Shown here one piece after another: positions 47,435-58,990 of a DNA stretch of 64,000 nucleotides. The notes under the pieces were generated by a model. It did not search any database. It worked only from the letters and a program-made list of their open reading frames with translations, and was not told the DNA's origin. Both the position numbers and the translations under genes were made by a program. The stretch is taken from assembly GCA_035578905.1 (NCBI GenBank), contig JAQJVL010000737.1:92501-156500 (forward strand). Reading direction: 5' to 3'. Numbering within the stretch: the first letter of the stretch is position 1; each line of letters opens with the position of its first letter. Source of the DNA: Stictocephala bisonia (lineage: Eukaryota > Arthropoda > Insecta > Hemiptera > Membracidae).

Positions 47435-47491
47435 GGCAGAGGCCGATGGCTGAGGTGTTAGCACGCAAAGTGTGCAGGGGTGTTCCCTAGA
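47435..47491 (+). mobile_element. Helitron-like 3' terminus, copy 1 (candidate)
   Basis: AGGCCGATGGCTGAGGTGTT is followed by the hairpin GCACGC-AAA-GTGTGC, then 11 bases, then CTAG. A GC-rich hairpin 10-12 bases before a terminal CTRR is the standard Helitron 3' end. The base after CTAG is A, not the expected T. It matches 58871-58946 in order and spacing; changes inside the stem keep pairing (G-C to G-T). Confidence 0.45.
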
Positions 47492-48124
47492 TTTAAGTTA
47501 TTGTTTTAATCTAAATAAAATGAAATCCGATAGCATATAACATTATTTTCTTTGTATTACGTTCGTTCATAAAGGTCACCTTTACCCTCCTATTTCCTTA
47601 CTTTTTTACAATATTAGTCCAAAAGTAATGTAAAAGTTAAGACGTCATGTTTATAACAGTTGTGCGGCTTCCTACATCTCATGTAACTTACTTATACAGA
47701 AAGCATTACATTATTCATGAGACTCACTACAGAAATCCCAGATGTAAGCCGAGTTTCACTGCTCCTCTAACGGGATACAGAGGTTACACAAGGCCTTAAA
47801 TCAGAAGTATATCCTTAGGTGGCTCAATATTTACGAAGTATAACATTTATAGAGACCAAATGTAATCTTTTTTTCAATGAATTTCAAGAACTTTCGGAAG
47901 GGGCAGTCCATGTCAAACTTGCATAAGCGATATTAGTTATTATGCTTAGTAATGGAAAAAGATCAATGTCAGGAATAACAATTATTTTTAATTGTATTTC
48001 CGCTTTTCTAGGACCTAACTTTGCAAATTTTGACTTGAATTATTCATATATCAACCTACAGTTTTTTATCTAAGTACTAAAATAAAGATAATGCGTTGAA
48101 TACATTTTGCTTCTCTATAATACA
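47492..48124. other. Gene-free stretch
   Basis: No defensible feature. Confidence 0.5.
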
Positions 48125-48372
48125 GTGTAAGTAAACGTCACATAACACAAATTAATTACAATATAAGCACAAAATGCACAAATATATTACAATACAAGTA
48201 CAAAATGCACGAATATAAGATTCTTTTGTGAATCCCTCTGGTCTGAGAAAGGTGAGCGTGGTTCACCGAAATCTATCACCATTATATTCGTGCATTTTGT
48301 ACTTGTATTGTAATATATTTGTGCATTTTGTGCTTATATTGTAATAAATTTGTGCTGTGTGACGTTTATTTC
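48125..48372. repeat. Foldback element, copy B
   Basis: The left arm (CACATAACACAAATTAATTA ... AAAATGCACGAATATAAG) and right arm (TATATTCGTGCATTTTGTAC ... TTTGTGCTGTGTGACG) are almost perfect reverse complements of about 85 bases. The centre keeps only one side of the inner hairpin (GAGAAAGGTGAGCGTGGTTC ACC) compared with copy A. The flank ACACGTATTATGCTCATTAA also matches the flank after copy A at 45719. Confidence 0.9.
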
Positions 48373-49988
48373 TACTGTATATATACCAACACGTATTATG
48401 CTCATTAAAAAACTATCCTTTATAATGCCCAAGTATATGGTATTTCTTTAGCACAAGGTGATTTACTAACAATATTATTGATTTGTTCACTAGCCATTAA
48501 ATATTTTCGTATATATTATGTAATGTATTGTTTTATTAACTTACATGGAGCAGTTCATATTTCAAACAGTAGATTGGAAAAAAAAACAAAAATAACACTT
48601 TGACAGAGCAGCTACTAAAGTCGTTCATTTACCTACGTCCAGGGACACGTACGGCTCGAGGAGAGACCCGTCCCTACCCCGCCACTCGTTTTCTTTAGTC
48701 TCAGATTGTGGGTACACTTGATTACGTTCGTAATGAAGGATGCCGGTCTAAACATAATGGAAAAGTATGAAATTAAATTGTCAAGAGGTTGACAAGTATA
48801 TTGATTAAGAGAAATATTTATCTACAATATATTCTTTAAGTTTTTTATTCAATTCAAAATATAGCTGTCAAACAATATAAAATATATATTCTTTTAAATT
48901 AAAACTGTAATGTAATTTAGTTAAATTAATTAGTTACCATGAGAGTCCACTCAAAGCCACCACTTCTCGATTTCAAATGTAATAACATTTATTTTATTCT
49001 AAGCAAGATATGAACTACAGTGTAAATTAATAATCCAATAAGACTAGGATACGTTACTGTTTATAGCTATAATAATGATCGTAACTGTATCCTCTTATAT
49101 TCACGTTTTATTTCTCTTCCAGCCTAGTAAATTTAAATATAAACAGTTTTTTTCTGTTCGAATTACAACATGAATGCATAATAATTACGTGGATTAACAG
49201 TGAGAATCCAAACTAATGTTAATGTAAAGGATGTAACTCAAAATCCAAATCCAACTAAAAATACATTGACTAAGTTATCATTAAGTGAACTAATTTGACA
49301 ACCCATCACTATTGTTGTGAAAACCCCAAGAAAATGTTAAAATAATAATTATTAAAAAGTTTGTATTCAAACTATAAATTCCTTGTAAACATATAATACG
49401 ATTGTTCAATGTAGATAATAAACTAATAATAAAGTCAAGCCCAAGGACGAATGTCAGTGGACTAGTGTGAGTAAATCGTAACGCATCTGCAAACAATGAC
49501 AATTGAACAATCATCATCACTTACAATAAAAGGTAGTTTACGATAAAAATAAGTAAAGTTTCTTTTGTCATATAAGATCATTATTATTAGCGATTATTAT
49601 TAGGCCTACTGTTAGCGACGGTAATTATTCTTAATACTAAAATAAAAGCTTTTACATCATATTTAAATGTAAATAACTGTTGTAATAACCATAAATCATA
49701 AAATCTAATTATATTTTAGTGAATTTATCATTTATTCAGCATTACTTGCCTTAAAATGATGTAAATATGGGTTTATCACATAGAATATTATCAAAGTTGG
49801 AAACGTTGACCACAGGTTGTCATGTACACCATTACCTTTAAAAGCACTCAGCCACTTACTAACCAAATAAACAAAACTAATTATATTTGCATTGATTATT
49901 TGAATTATATTTATATTCAACTTCAATACATATCTTAAATTAAGTCTCTGTGTTAGATTATACAAACACCCGCTGTTAGATCATTCAA
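48373..49988. other. Gene-free AT-rich stretch
   Basis: A GC-richer patch at 48640-48710 (GGGACACGTACGGCTCGAGG) stands out, but has no open frame I can assign. Otherwise AT-rich. Confidence 0.5.
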
Positions 49989-50036
49989 TACCACTGTAAC
50001 GTGTATGGGTGGGCGGGTGGGTCAATACCACAGTGC
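49989..50036 (+). repeat. 36/37-bp dispersed unit with G-quadruplex motif
   Basis: TACCAC at 49989 and again at 50026 delimits a 37-bp unit. At 50007-50021 the sequence GGGTGGGCGGGTGGG has four G-triplets with one-base loops, the strongest class of G-quadruplex motif. The second unit runs straight into the GT microsatellite. Confidence 0.85.
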
Positions 50037-50457
<421 letters not shown>

Positions 50458-50504
50458 ATTAAAGGATTAAATTAGATGTTCATAATATTTATGTATTTAA
50501 CTTT

Positions 50505-50735
50505 TTTTAAAAAAAAGGTGAGGCTGATCTCCTATTAACCTTACTCTACCATTAGTCATAAACTATTGATCTGTAAGGGAAACTTATTCAATTAGATTAT
50601 AGGGGAAAACGAGAGCAGTACAAGTTGAAAATTGCTGATAAAAGTCTTGGTTTTGACCTGGCCTGTGATATATCATAATTAGGGGTCAAATGCTTGAAGC
50701 CTTATACCGCTCGGTGACTGGCTTATCCATTTATG
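50505..50735 (-). mobile_element. Leu/Ser-tRNA-type SINE (family B), decayed copy
   Basis: AAGGTGAGGCTGATCTCCTA, TAACCTTACTCTACCAT, GATCTGTAAGGGAAACTTAT, ACGAGAGCAGTACAAGTTG and GCCTTATACCGCTCGGTGAC align in order with 45479-45700. The B-box region is worn (GACCTGGCC) and the head ends near 50735. Confidence 0.65.
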
Positions 50736-51599
50736 TTTGTGAGGGTTTTTACAGTGAACAATCCTCTCTTTATTTCAAACATTACCGTAACCAAAATAAG
50801 AAGCTTATTAATTGGTTAGTGGTGTGTTTTTGTTTTGTTTTTTATTATTATTATTTGTAACAGGAAATTCAGATATTAATTATTAAAATTTACTCATTGA
50901 GATTGAAAACTTAAATTGTTTAGTAACAATCACAACCATCCATAAAAACTCCACAAAAATTGTTTTTCTAGTAACATATTTATAGTGCATATGATTAAAC
51001 AGACTGCTTAAACGACAAAAAAAATAATTTATAAACTTACATTTTTAATGTACTACATTGTTTTTAAACTTCTTACAAAAATATTGAAAATTTAAATTTG
51101 GCTGGATTTTAAATACAAACAACATAATATGGAAAACTGCATGAAATAGAAACACAAAAATGATCAATGTAGATACAATATAGTTATTGTGAGACATAAT
51201 ATTACACTAAACAATTACAATTTACGCAATTAACTTCTATATATATATGTCAGATTTTTATTGCATGATAAATCGAAATGTGACGTTTATAAACCTATTA
51301 ACGTCAGTCATCGTCGATAATAAATGACAACATACAAAACTAGTGAACGTTAATGCTATGAATAAATTTATAATGCAAATCAATAAGATAAAAATTGTAA
51401 AAGGTATATTATACACTTTCAAAACCTTGATAAATCATGGGAAGCGTTTTCAACTAATTATTGAATTTATAGTTAAAACATTATCAAGATAGTCCTATAT
51501 TTTATACAAATAACCATATTTGGATATTGTCTTATGAAATATGTTCTTATCTTACTGAAAACGTACACACACACGTACAGTGGTATTTAACCACCCAAC
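50736..51599. other. Gene-free AT-rich stretch
   Basis: Near its end, 51563-51597 holds ACACACACGTACAGTGGTAT and CCACCCAACT, a reverse copy of the 36-bp dispersed unit. No gene signal. Confidence 0.55.
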
Positions 51600-53215
51600 T
51601 ACTACTACTAAATTCCAATGTTCCTCGTTAAATGTGTATCAGACATAATTGCACCACATTTAACTTATATTTTTAACTTTTCCCTATCTCTAGGGGTGTT
51701 TCCAAAATTAGCGAAATATTCTATTATAAAATCAATTAAAAAGGAAAATAATCTTGATCTTGATAACTTCCGTCCCATTTCTATTCAATCCATTTTTTCC
51801 AGTATACTTTAGCGTATAATCCTGAACCACTTAATCCCCTTTCTTCTAAAGCATCACATAATAAATAAAGAGCAATACGGGTTTCGGCAAAACTTATCTA
51901 CAATTGACTCAATACTTAGCTTTACAGATCTAGTTTATGACGGAATCGAAAATAAATTGCATTCTGTTGGCATCTTCTGTGATTTAACCAAAGCCTTTGA
52001 TACAATGGATAGAAGCATTTTGATGGAAAAGATGGATAGATATGGCATTCGTGGTATATCTAAAACCTTTTCAATTCCTATTTTTGTGAAAGATATCAAA
52101 GAGTGCTAGTGGAGGATAAAAGAGGATTATATTACTCTCACTGGAAACAAAGCATAACGGGGTGTCCTCAAGATCTATATGTGGACCAATTTTTTTCATT
52201 ATCTTTATGGCTGATCTACCTTCTTACTTAAAATCAAATATGGTCAACATATGTCAATATGCAGATGACACTTCTGCCCTAGAGAGGAGCAAACCCCCAC
52301 AACACCTTTCCATTAGTGTCGATGAATGCTTGGAAGGCTTGAACAAATGGTTTGGCTCCAATGGTCTAAAACTAAATTCTTCAAAAACACATATTATCAA
52401 CTTTTCAAAACAAAAATTACAGTTTACTTCATCTTCATCCTCGGCTGTTCAACCTTTTATTAAATTTCTTGGTATTTATACAGATTCAAACTTAACTTAC
52501 AATACGCACATTAATTATTTGGCTAAAAGACTAAATTCTGTTTGTTTTTCCTTGAAAGTTCTTTCAAATTGTGTTTCTGATAATGTTATGAAAACCGTAT
52601 ATTTTTCAAATTTTCAAAGTTTAATTGGCTATTGATTACTCGTTTGGGGCAGCACGGGAGCAGATAGTTTTGGCCGGATTTTTAAAATTCAAAAGAAAGC
52701 AATAAGGATATTATTCAGGCAACCATTCAGATATCATTGCAGACCTTTTTTTTATTTCTGGTAAAATTCTAACACTTATATATTTTTGAAATGTGTAAAT
52801 ATTTTGTTAAAAACCGTAATATATTTAAAAATCCTTATAATTTAAATCATAATAGGAGGCAAAATTTCATAACATATCCACTTCACACAACCAGTAAATT
52901 TGAATGATCAACTTATTATAGAACTTGTAAAATAATGAATAAGTTGTGTGTGAATAGTACAAATATAAAAACTGATCAAACATTTTTAAAAAAGGTCAAG
53001 AGGCTGTTGTGTGATAATGCTTATTATTCAATTGATGAATTCCTCAATGCTGAGGTGGGGTCACTAATTTAACTTAAATAATATGATAACTAGCTATAAT
53101 TATTAGAATTATGTCCATACCATTGATATATAGTAAATATTTTTATTTTCTTTAATTGACTATATTATAGACAATTCCTATGTACTAAATGTATTTAAAT
53201 GGAAATAAACGTCTT
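51600..53215 (+). mobile_element. 5'-truncated LINE fragment, plus strand
   Basis: Covers the reverse transcriptase and C-terminal part of a non-LTR element and ends near GGAAATAAACGTCTTATGTC, which contains an AATAAA-type signal. The endonuclease part is absent. It lacks the 3' stem-loop of the LINE at 35 kb and its protein pieces differ, so it is a separate, Jockey-like family by motif reading. Confidence 0.7.
51618..53071 (+). pseudogene. Reverse transcriptase of Jockey-like LINE, broken
   Basis: Pieces in order on the plus strand: FRPISIQSIFSSIL (about 51771-51809), then after an in-frame stop EQYGFRQNLSTIDSI (about 51870), FCDLTKAFDTMDRSIL (about 51977, containing the first catalytic Asp of motif A), then after a frameshift near 52090 SICGPIFFIIFMADL (about 52171, the worn GVPQGS region) and CQYADDTSALE with YADD at 52258-52269. 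A C-terminal part follows: KFLGIYTDSNLTYNTHI, LLVWGS (52636), IFKIQKKAIRILF (about 52678), and a worn end to about 53071. The catalytic Asp pair survives, but the stops and frameshifts make it inactive. Confidence 0.85.
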
Positions 53216-53899
53216 ATGTCTTGCCCATTCTTGTACAGTGGTAGGCCTATAGTAAAATATGTTTATGAATATTATTATGTCGTGTTATTTAAAATGTATA
53301 TATATGAGAATATATTTACCTGAATAGTCTAATAAGATAATATTATTCTTTTAAACTGAAAGTTAAAGTATATTATATATTACAATTTATAATTTATACA
53401 TAATATACGTTTTAGCTTTGTTCTATTACACCAATAAGAACAAAACAACGGCATATAAAAGTTCGCAGACAAAGTAAATTTCAATCATTTATGGTTTTTG
53501 CCTCCCTGTGGGTTGTAATTCGTTAATTATTTACTGTAACAAAATACTCAATGACTAGTGTGGTAGCAAGCCATTCTATTCATATGGCAGTGTCACAGAA
53601 CTCAGTTGCCATGGAAACGGGATCCTCAGCTCTCATAATCTCTGACCCATTTAACCCTCATCAGTATTCAACTGCCAAGAAACCGGCAGTGTCAAACTTG
53701 GCTAAATAGGGATGACGTGATGTAAAAGCGTACGGTTTTGCTAAAAATATTATGAATGATACACGATACTCATATTCTATATAACCTTCGTTTTTGTTAC
53801 TTCCAGAGTTTATGTTAACGCAATAAACAATACCTTTAGAATTGTTATCAAAGCTTACATTCTACAAAGTATATTTAAAACAGGGCAATCTCATAACTC
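53216..53899. other. Gene-free stretch
   Basis: Contains the dispersed segment at 53588-53634 that matches 13574. No gene. Confidence 0.5.
53588..53634 (+). repeat. Dispersed ~44-bp segment, copy 2
   Basis: CAGTGTCACAGAACTCAGTT through GGATCCTCAGCTCTC aligns with 13574-13617 with a few substitutions and one 2-base gap. Confidence 0.5.
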
Positions 53900-54443
53900 A
53901 TTATTTGAGCCATTGAAGTATTTTTTATACATGAATAATCTTCGTTATAGGGCACATTCGTCTCAGACCTGGTGGTTCGTTGACAATAGATCACTTGCTC
54001 TACTGTGTCAACTGGAGTATCTCACGGATCATTTATTGAGCCATTGATGTTTCTTTATACATGAACGATATTTTTTATGAGCAGCACTTGTCTAGATCTG
54101 CTTATTTGTTGACAATAGATCACTTGCTCTATTGTGTCAACTGGGGTATCTCACAGATCATTATTTGACCCATTGATGTATCTTTTATCTTTTATAGATG
54201 AACGATCTTCGTTATAGGGCACATTTGTCTCAGGCCTGGTGGTTCGTTGACAACACATTACTTGACCTATTGTGTCAACTGGGGTATCTCACGGATTTTG
54301 AGCCATTGATGTATCTTTTATACATGAACGATCTTCGTTATAGGGCACATTCATCTCAGACCTGGCGGTTCATTGACAAATCATGACAAATGTTGTGTCA
54401 ACTGGGGTATCTCATGGATTTTGAGCCATTGGTGTATCTGTTA
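53900..54443 (+). repeat. ~130-bp tandem array derived from a LINE reverse transcriptase, left part
   Basis: TTGAGCCATTG-type landmarks lie at 53905, 54036, 54165, 54298 and 54421, spaced 123-133. Read in frame, the unit gives GVSHGSLFEPLM, LLYMNDL and FVDNT, which match the GVPQGSxLGPLLF...YINDL...YADDT order of a non-LTR reverse transcriptase. Two subtypes exist (CGTTATAGGGCACATTCGTC and TTTTATGAGCAGCACTTGTC). The 62-codon frame at 54198-54386 is two units read together. The array continues at 56994 after the transposon. Confidence 0.85.
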
Positions 54444-54763
54444 TAGTCCGAATAAAACTGGAAAGGGAATCTATGAAAGTGAAATCGGAGAAGGTGTGAG
54501 GGGCTCGTAGACTTCTGGACGAATGGCATGCGAGCTTTGTTGACAGAAGCGGCCCGGTGTTGCCAATTCTACGGAAGTGACAATCTCATGTGTTGTCAGT
54601 CAGTGTCGTTGAGGTGTTGTAAGTGGTTAGTGATTTTAGTTCTCGTATGCGCTTTTTTCGTCAGTTATAAACAGTCTTTTTAAAGACTAAACTTTATATT
54701 GATTTGCGAATGAGAGTTTGGGGTATTTTAGAACATTATCGTAGTAACACCTGAAAACGGAGT

Positions 54764-55777
54764 GTGATGAAGAAGAGAGGCCGACATCGTATACATACGA
54801 ATAAAAGAAGTACACCATACCAGACTATCGGACGTGGCGTTCCGTTACGTTCACAAGCCCGAGAGCTTGTTTGTGCTGTAAGGGACTACTTCGTTCAGGA
54901 ACGCAACAACAATGGGCCCTTACTATCAGTGCAAAAAGTTAATGACAGAACTTCTGCGGCGTTACGTATTGGGAAAAATACAGTTACAAAGATTCACAAA
55001 GAAAAGGAGCAAAAAATTGCAGAAGGTGAGTTGCTAATGTTACAAACACCGAACAAAAAACGAAAGATTTTGAAACGTGTAACAAGATTGGACACATTTC
55101 AAATTGACGCAATACGTCGTCACGTATACAGTTATTTTGGTAGAAGAGAACATCCAACCCTAAACAAACTCAGTATTTCGTTACGAGAGTCTGCATTATT
55201 TATGGGCAGTAAATCTTCATTAGCGACTGTTTTGAAGCAAGTTGGATTTTCATACAAAAAATTTAATGGTCGTAAGGTGTTGTTGGAGCGACAAGACCTT
55301 GTTGCTTGGCGCTGCAAATTTCTTAGAGAGATAAGGAATGAGAATTTTGACGATATAATTTGGTTGGATGAAACCTGGGTGAATACTGGTCATACAAGGC
55401 GGCAGGGTTGGACGGATGACTCGAAAGATGGAACGCTGGCAGCGCCGCTAGGTCGAGGAGGCAGAATAATAATTTTGCATGCTAGCAGCTCTAGAGGATT
55501 TTTGCTAAATTGCCTTCTACTGTTTCCTTCTAAAAAAACAAATGACTATCATGAAGAAATGAACCACGAAACATTCTATAAGTGGTTTAGTGAAAAGTTA
55601 GTAAATAATTTGACAAAACCATCTACACATCTACAGCTACACCACGACATCGAAGACGGAAGTTTAATGTTTGAAGAGGAAGAAGAAAGTTCAGAAAACA
55701 GTGATGATGACTTGGGTGGTATACACCCATTAACCCCTTGTGCTGAAGAAAGAGAATTACAGTTTTCAGAATTTTGA
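54764..55777 (+). pseudogene. Tc1/mariner-type DDE transposase missing its catalytic second half
   Basis: A 337-codon plus-strand frame with a basic N-terminus, a helix-turn-helix-like DNA-binding region (about residues 30-80), a second basic segment (about 95-170), then IIWLDETWVNTGHTRRQGW at 198-216, which carries the first catalytic Asp (D202), GRGGRIIILHA (230-240) and DYHEEMNHETFYKWF (261-275). Insect relatives then continue with a PNSVIVMDNAxYHS-type block (second Asp) and a third catalytic acid. Here neither is present: after FSEKLVNNL the sequence goes to HHDIEDGS and an acidic tail (SENSDDDLGGIHPL) like the normal C-terminus. About 100 or more residues appear to have been deleted in frame, so it cannot cut DNA. 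Whether it is still expressed, or could act as a DNA-binding competitor, is unknown. Confidence 0.8.
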
Positions 55778-55779
55778 AA

Positions 55780-56430
55780 TGTATTTGTTTGTTCAAATAA
55801 TTCTATTAACAAAATTCAACCTTGGTAAGTGAATATCTTTATTTTAATTTATATATCTGTACTTAAATTTAAAAGTAGCAATAAAAAAATTCCGGTGCAA
55901 AAGGGATGATTTACTAACTATTTATTATTGTTCAAGAAGGTGATAAAAAAACTATTAAATAAAATATAGCTCAAATTACAAAGGTACAAAAGCGGTTTAT
56001 TAAAAAAATCATCGTATCAATTACAATTCAAAGTAAAAGAAAAATTCGAATTCGACAAGTTACAATATTTATTTTTTTTATATCCCAAATATATATATAT
56101 TCTCAATTAGTTATTCGAATGGAGTTTAATTTGCTCCGGCTAACAATGGGTAAATACACAAGTCTTTATTGGCTGGTTCTTCCGGTGAATCAAAATGGCT
56201 ATTTGCTGTTGTAAGTGCAGTAGTAATAAAGGGTTGATCTCACCAAATGTCTATATATTCTTAAAATATCTTCTTTAATTTCAGTTAATTTAATATATTA
56301 GCCTCTTCTATGGCTTTAATGGATATTTAATCAAAATTGCTTGACTTTTTTACTGTTCACAATATTCCTTATTTCACTATGAATATTAAAAAAAATCTTA
56401 CAAGCTTAATACATCCTCTCCTTTGATTGT
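55780..56430. other. Non-coding AT-rich part of the Tc1/mariner element
   Basis: No frame of note follows the transposase. AT-rich repeats and an (TA)n-like ATATATATAT at about 56090. This may be filler acquired after the deletion. Confidence 0.5.
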
Positions 56431-56993
56431 CATTAGTCAATGAGAAATGGGTTTTTATTTTTAAATGTGTTAAAACTGTATAAAAATCTCTGAGCCAATT
56501 GTTAAACTGCTGTTTTTATTCTATTTGTGATTTCCACTATACAGGAATAACTTAACGATTTACTTAAATGTACAATTATATGGATTCATTTACATATAAT
56601 AATAAAATCTTGTTATTTATCTGTAGTGTTTCCATTTTTTTTTTTTTTTTTTTTGTATTTTTTTATATTAAATAGCCTATAATTTACCGCTATTACTTCA
56701 AATGTATACTTTTATTATAAATCATTTATTTGTATCCTAATTAAATGTTTAAAAACACTAATCATATTATTTAGGCTTGTTTGACAGTTAAATCTCCATG
56801 GATACGACAGTGGAATGGGTTCTAGGAATAACCTCTAGGTATTGTCACACCGGTACTCATATAACTATACGGGGAGTGTGGTAGGACCAGTTGTTGTTCT
56901 AGTGAGAAGCACCAAGTGGCAGCGTTCAATTTGGCAACTCCGTTCCCCCGCTACCAATCCCAACCCAATCCCTTTCTAGTTTTATTCGAACTG

Positions 56994-57385
56994 TATACAT
57001 GAACGATCCTCGTTATAGGGCACATTCGTCTCAGACCTGGTGGTTCGTTGACAAATCATCACTTGCTCTATTGTGTCAACTGGGGTATCTTACGGATCAT
57101 TTTTATTGAGCCATTGATGTTTCTTTATACATGAACGATATTTTTTATGAGCAGCACTTGTCTAGATCTGCTTATTTGTTGACAATAGATCATTTGCTCT
57201 ATTGTGTCGACTGGGGTATCTCACGGATCATTATTTGAGTCATTGATGTTTCTTTATACATGAAAGATCTGTTTTATGAACAGCACTTGTCTAGATCTGC
57301 TTATTTGTTGACAATACATCACTTGCTCTGTAGTTTGATACCTCAGGGATCGTTATTTGGGCCATTGATGTGTCTTTTTTCTTCG
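56994..57385 (+). repeat. ~130-bp reverse-transcriptase-derived array, right part
   Basis: Three more units with landmarks at 57106, 57235 and 57357. The last keeps the most conserved motif: LIPQGSLFGPLM in frame, close to the GVPQGSxLGPLLF signature. After TGTCTTTTTTCTT the similarity ends. Confidence 0.85.
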
Positions 57386-58865
57386 TCTCTACATCTTAAG
57401 TAGAGTGCAACATGATTTTAAATTCAAAGAGATAGCTCATTAGCTAGCTGTACTTTTTGAGTTGCTGTACATTTGTTGATCATTGCCGTTCATTGAGAAA
57501 ATCATATAATTATATGAAAGTAAAATTTTTTAATTAAAACAATCCAACAGGATTACAATATAATCCAAATAAATAAATCCAAACTAAATTTACTTCACTT
57601 AACGTTAGTTTATTAGTAAATGCAGAAATAATTAATAATAACTACAATTATTAATTATTAATTATTGGTGTGTCCGTAATTATTCTTCATTGAAAAGTCG
57701 TCTACGTTAAGAATTTCAAATTAAAACTGATGCTTCGATCTGTAAACAAAAATTCATCTGCATTACGATATTTTTTCTAAAATGTATATCTAACAGGTTT
57801 ATTACTTATTTAACTAATAACAATTAATTTTTAACTTCCTCATTACAAAATTGTAAATTTAATTTATTTTTAAACAAGATAATAAAAACTCAAATATTTC
57901 AATAGACTTTTCTAATAATTGTATTAAATAACACCAAATTATTATTAAAACGAACCGTTATTGATATAAAAATATAATTTAAATAATTATAAATTATCAA
58001 AATATTGTAAATATTAGTAATACTTATAACTTAATCTTACAATTTCAAAGTAAGGTTTGTTTTCAATTGCCTCGGTTTAGTAATATTTTCATTCATTTAT
58101 TTTTGGTATGCCTTAGTGAATATTGTTTGCAATTGGCGAATAAAAATGGCTAATTGTATAGTTTATTTATTTTTACTAAAGTTATCAATGAATGAAAATT
58201 AAATCCCTGACTATGAATGGATTGCTTAGATCCTTGTAACATCTGGTACTGAGGAGTGATCACGTACATATTTATGCCTAAATACACATAGTTCGCTATT
58301 AATATATTAAAATTAAATTACATGAATTATTAAGTAGCAATTATATAATTCAAAGTAGCACTACTGTTTTTTTTAATACATTCCTTTATAATTTAAACAT
58401 ATATAAAGACAAGTCCTGACTCAATCACTGACTGATCCAACATCACCCAGCAAAAACCATAAAGGATAGATTCATGTAATTTAGTACATATACAGTATTT
58501 ATCTTATGTCCTAGAGAAAGGATTTTTTGAAATTCCATTCCTAAGGGGTACAATCAGTTCCTCAAAATTTCCTTTTTTTCCATAAGAATAACATTGGGTT
58601 TATTTTAGTAAATTTATAACAGCTGTTTTGTAAATAAATAAACATGTCTATTTTGTATGTTTGACATTATACTATTGATGCATTAAAAGTTGCTGTTAAA
58701 CAAAAGCAAATTAAATCAACACGTTTGAAATAGGCTAAGTAATACCATTGGGCTAAGCAATAAATAGTTAGCAACGCAAGTAATGTAAAGACATACTTTA
58801 AATACATTTAATATTGTGATTTTACGTTATACAGTTAATCTACTATTATTTTTTAGTCAACAGTC
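57386..58865. other. Gene-free AT-rich stretch
   Basis: A segment near 58410-58570 (GTCCTGACTCAATCACTGAC, AAAGGATTTTTTGAAATTCC, ATTCCTAAGGGGTACAATCA) resembles a widely dispersed invertebrate repeat that I recall only by pattern. Otherwise AT-rich with no gene. Confidence 0.45.
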
Positions 58866-58990
58866 ACATGCCCAGGCCGAAGGCTGAGGTGTATCGAGCA
58901 CAGCGAGAGTTGGGTTTGGCACGCGACGCGTGCAGGGGTTTCCCCTAGTTAATCAATAATATGAGTTTCCAAATTGCTGACTGGGCATGT
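58866..58990 (+). mobile_element. Helitron-like 3' terminus, copy 2 (candidate)
   Basis: AGGCCGAAGGCTGAGGTGTA and CGAGCACAGCGAG lead to a perfect 7-bp hairpin GCACGCG-A-CGCGTGC, then AGGGGTTTCCC (11 bases, itself a small hairpin), then CTAG followed by T. This matches the Helitron 3' end rule (hairpin, about 11 bases, CTRR, T). The flanks ACATGCCCAG (58866) and CTGGGCATGT (58980) are a 10-bp inverted pair that a Helitron does not need. Confidence 0.5.

Larger units (their letters stand above)
54444..56993 (+). mobile_element. Tc1/mariner-type DNA transposon, 2.55 kb, with TA duplication
   Basis: Left end TAGTCCGAATAAAACTGGAA and right end, reversed, CAGTTCGAATAAAACTAGAA pair as terminal repeats of about 25 bases, followed by a shared GTTGCCAA further in. 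TA flanks it on both sides (54442-54443 and 56994-56995). Removing the element and one TA gives GTATCTGTTATACATGAACG, which matches the uninterrupted repeat unit (GTATCTTTTATACATGAACG). That fixes both ends. It holds one transposase-like frame (54764-55777) and about 1.2 kb of AT-rich non-coding sequence beyond it. Confidence 0.88.
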
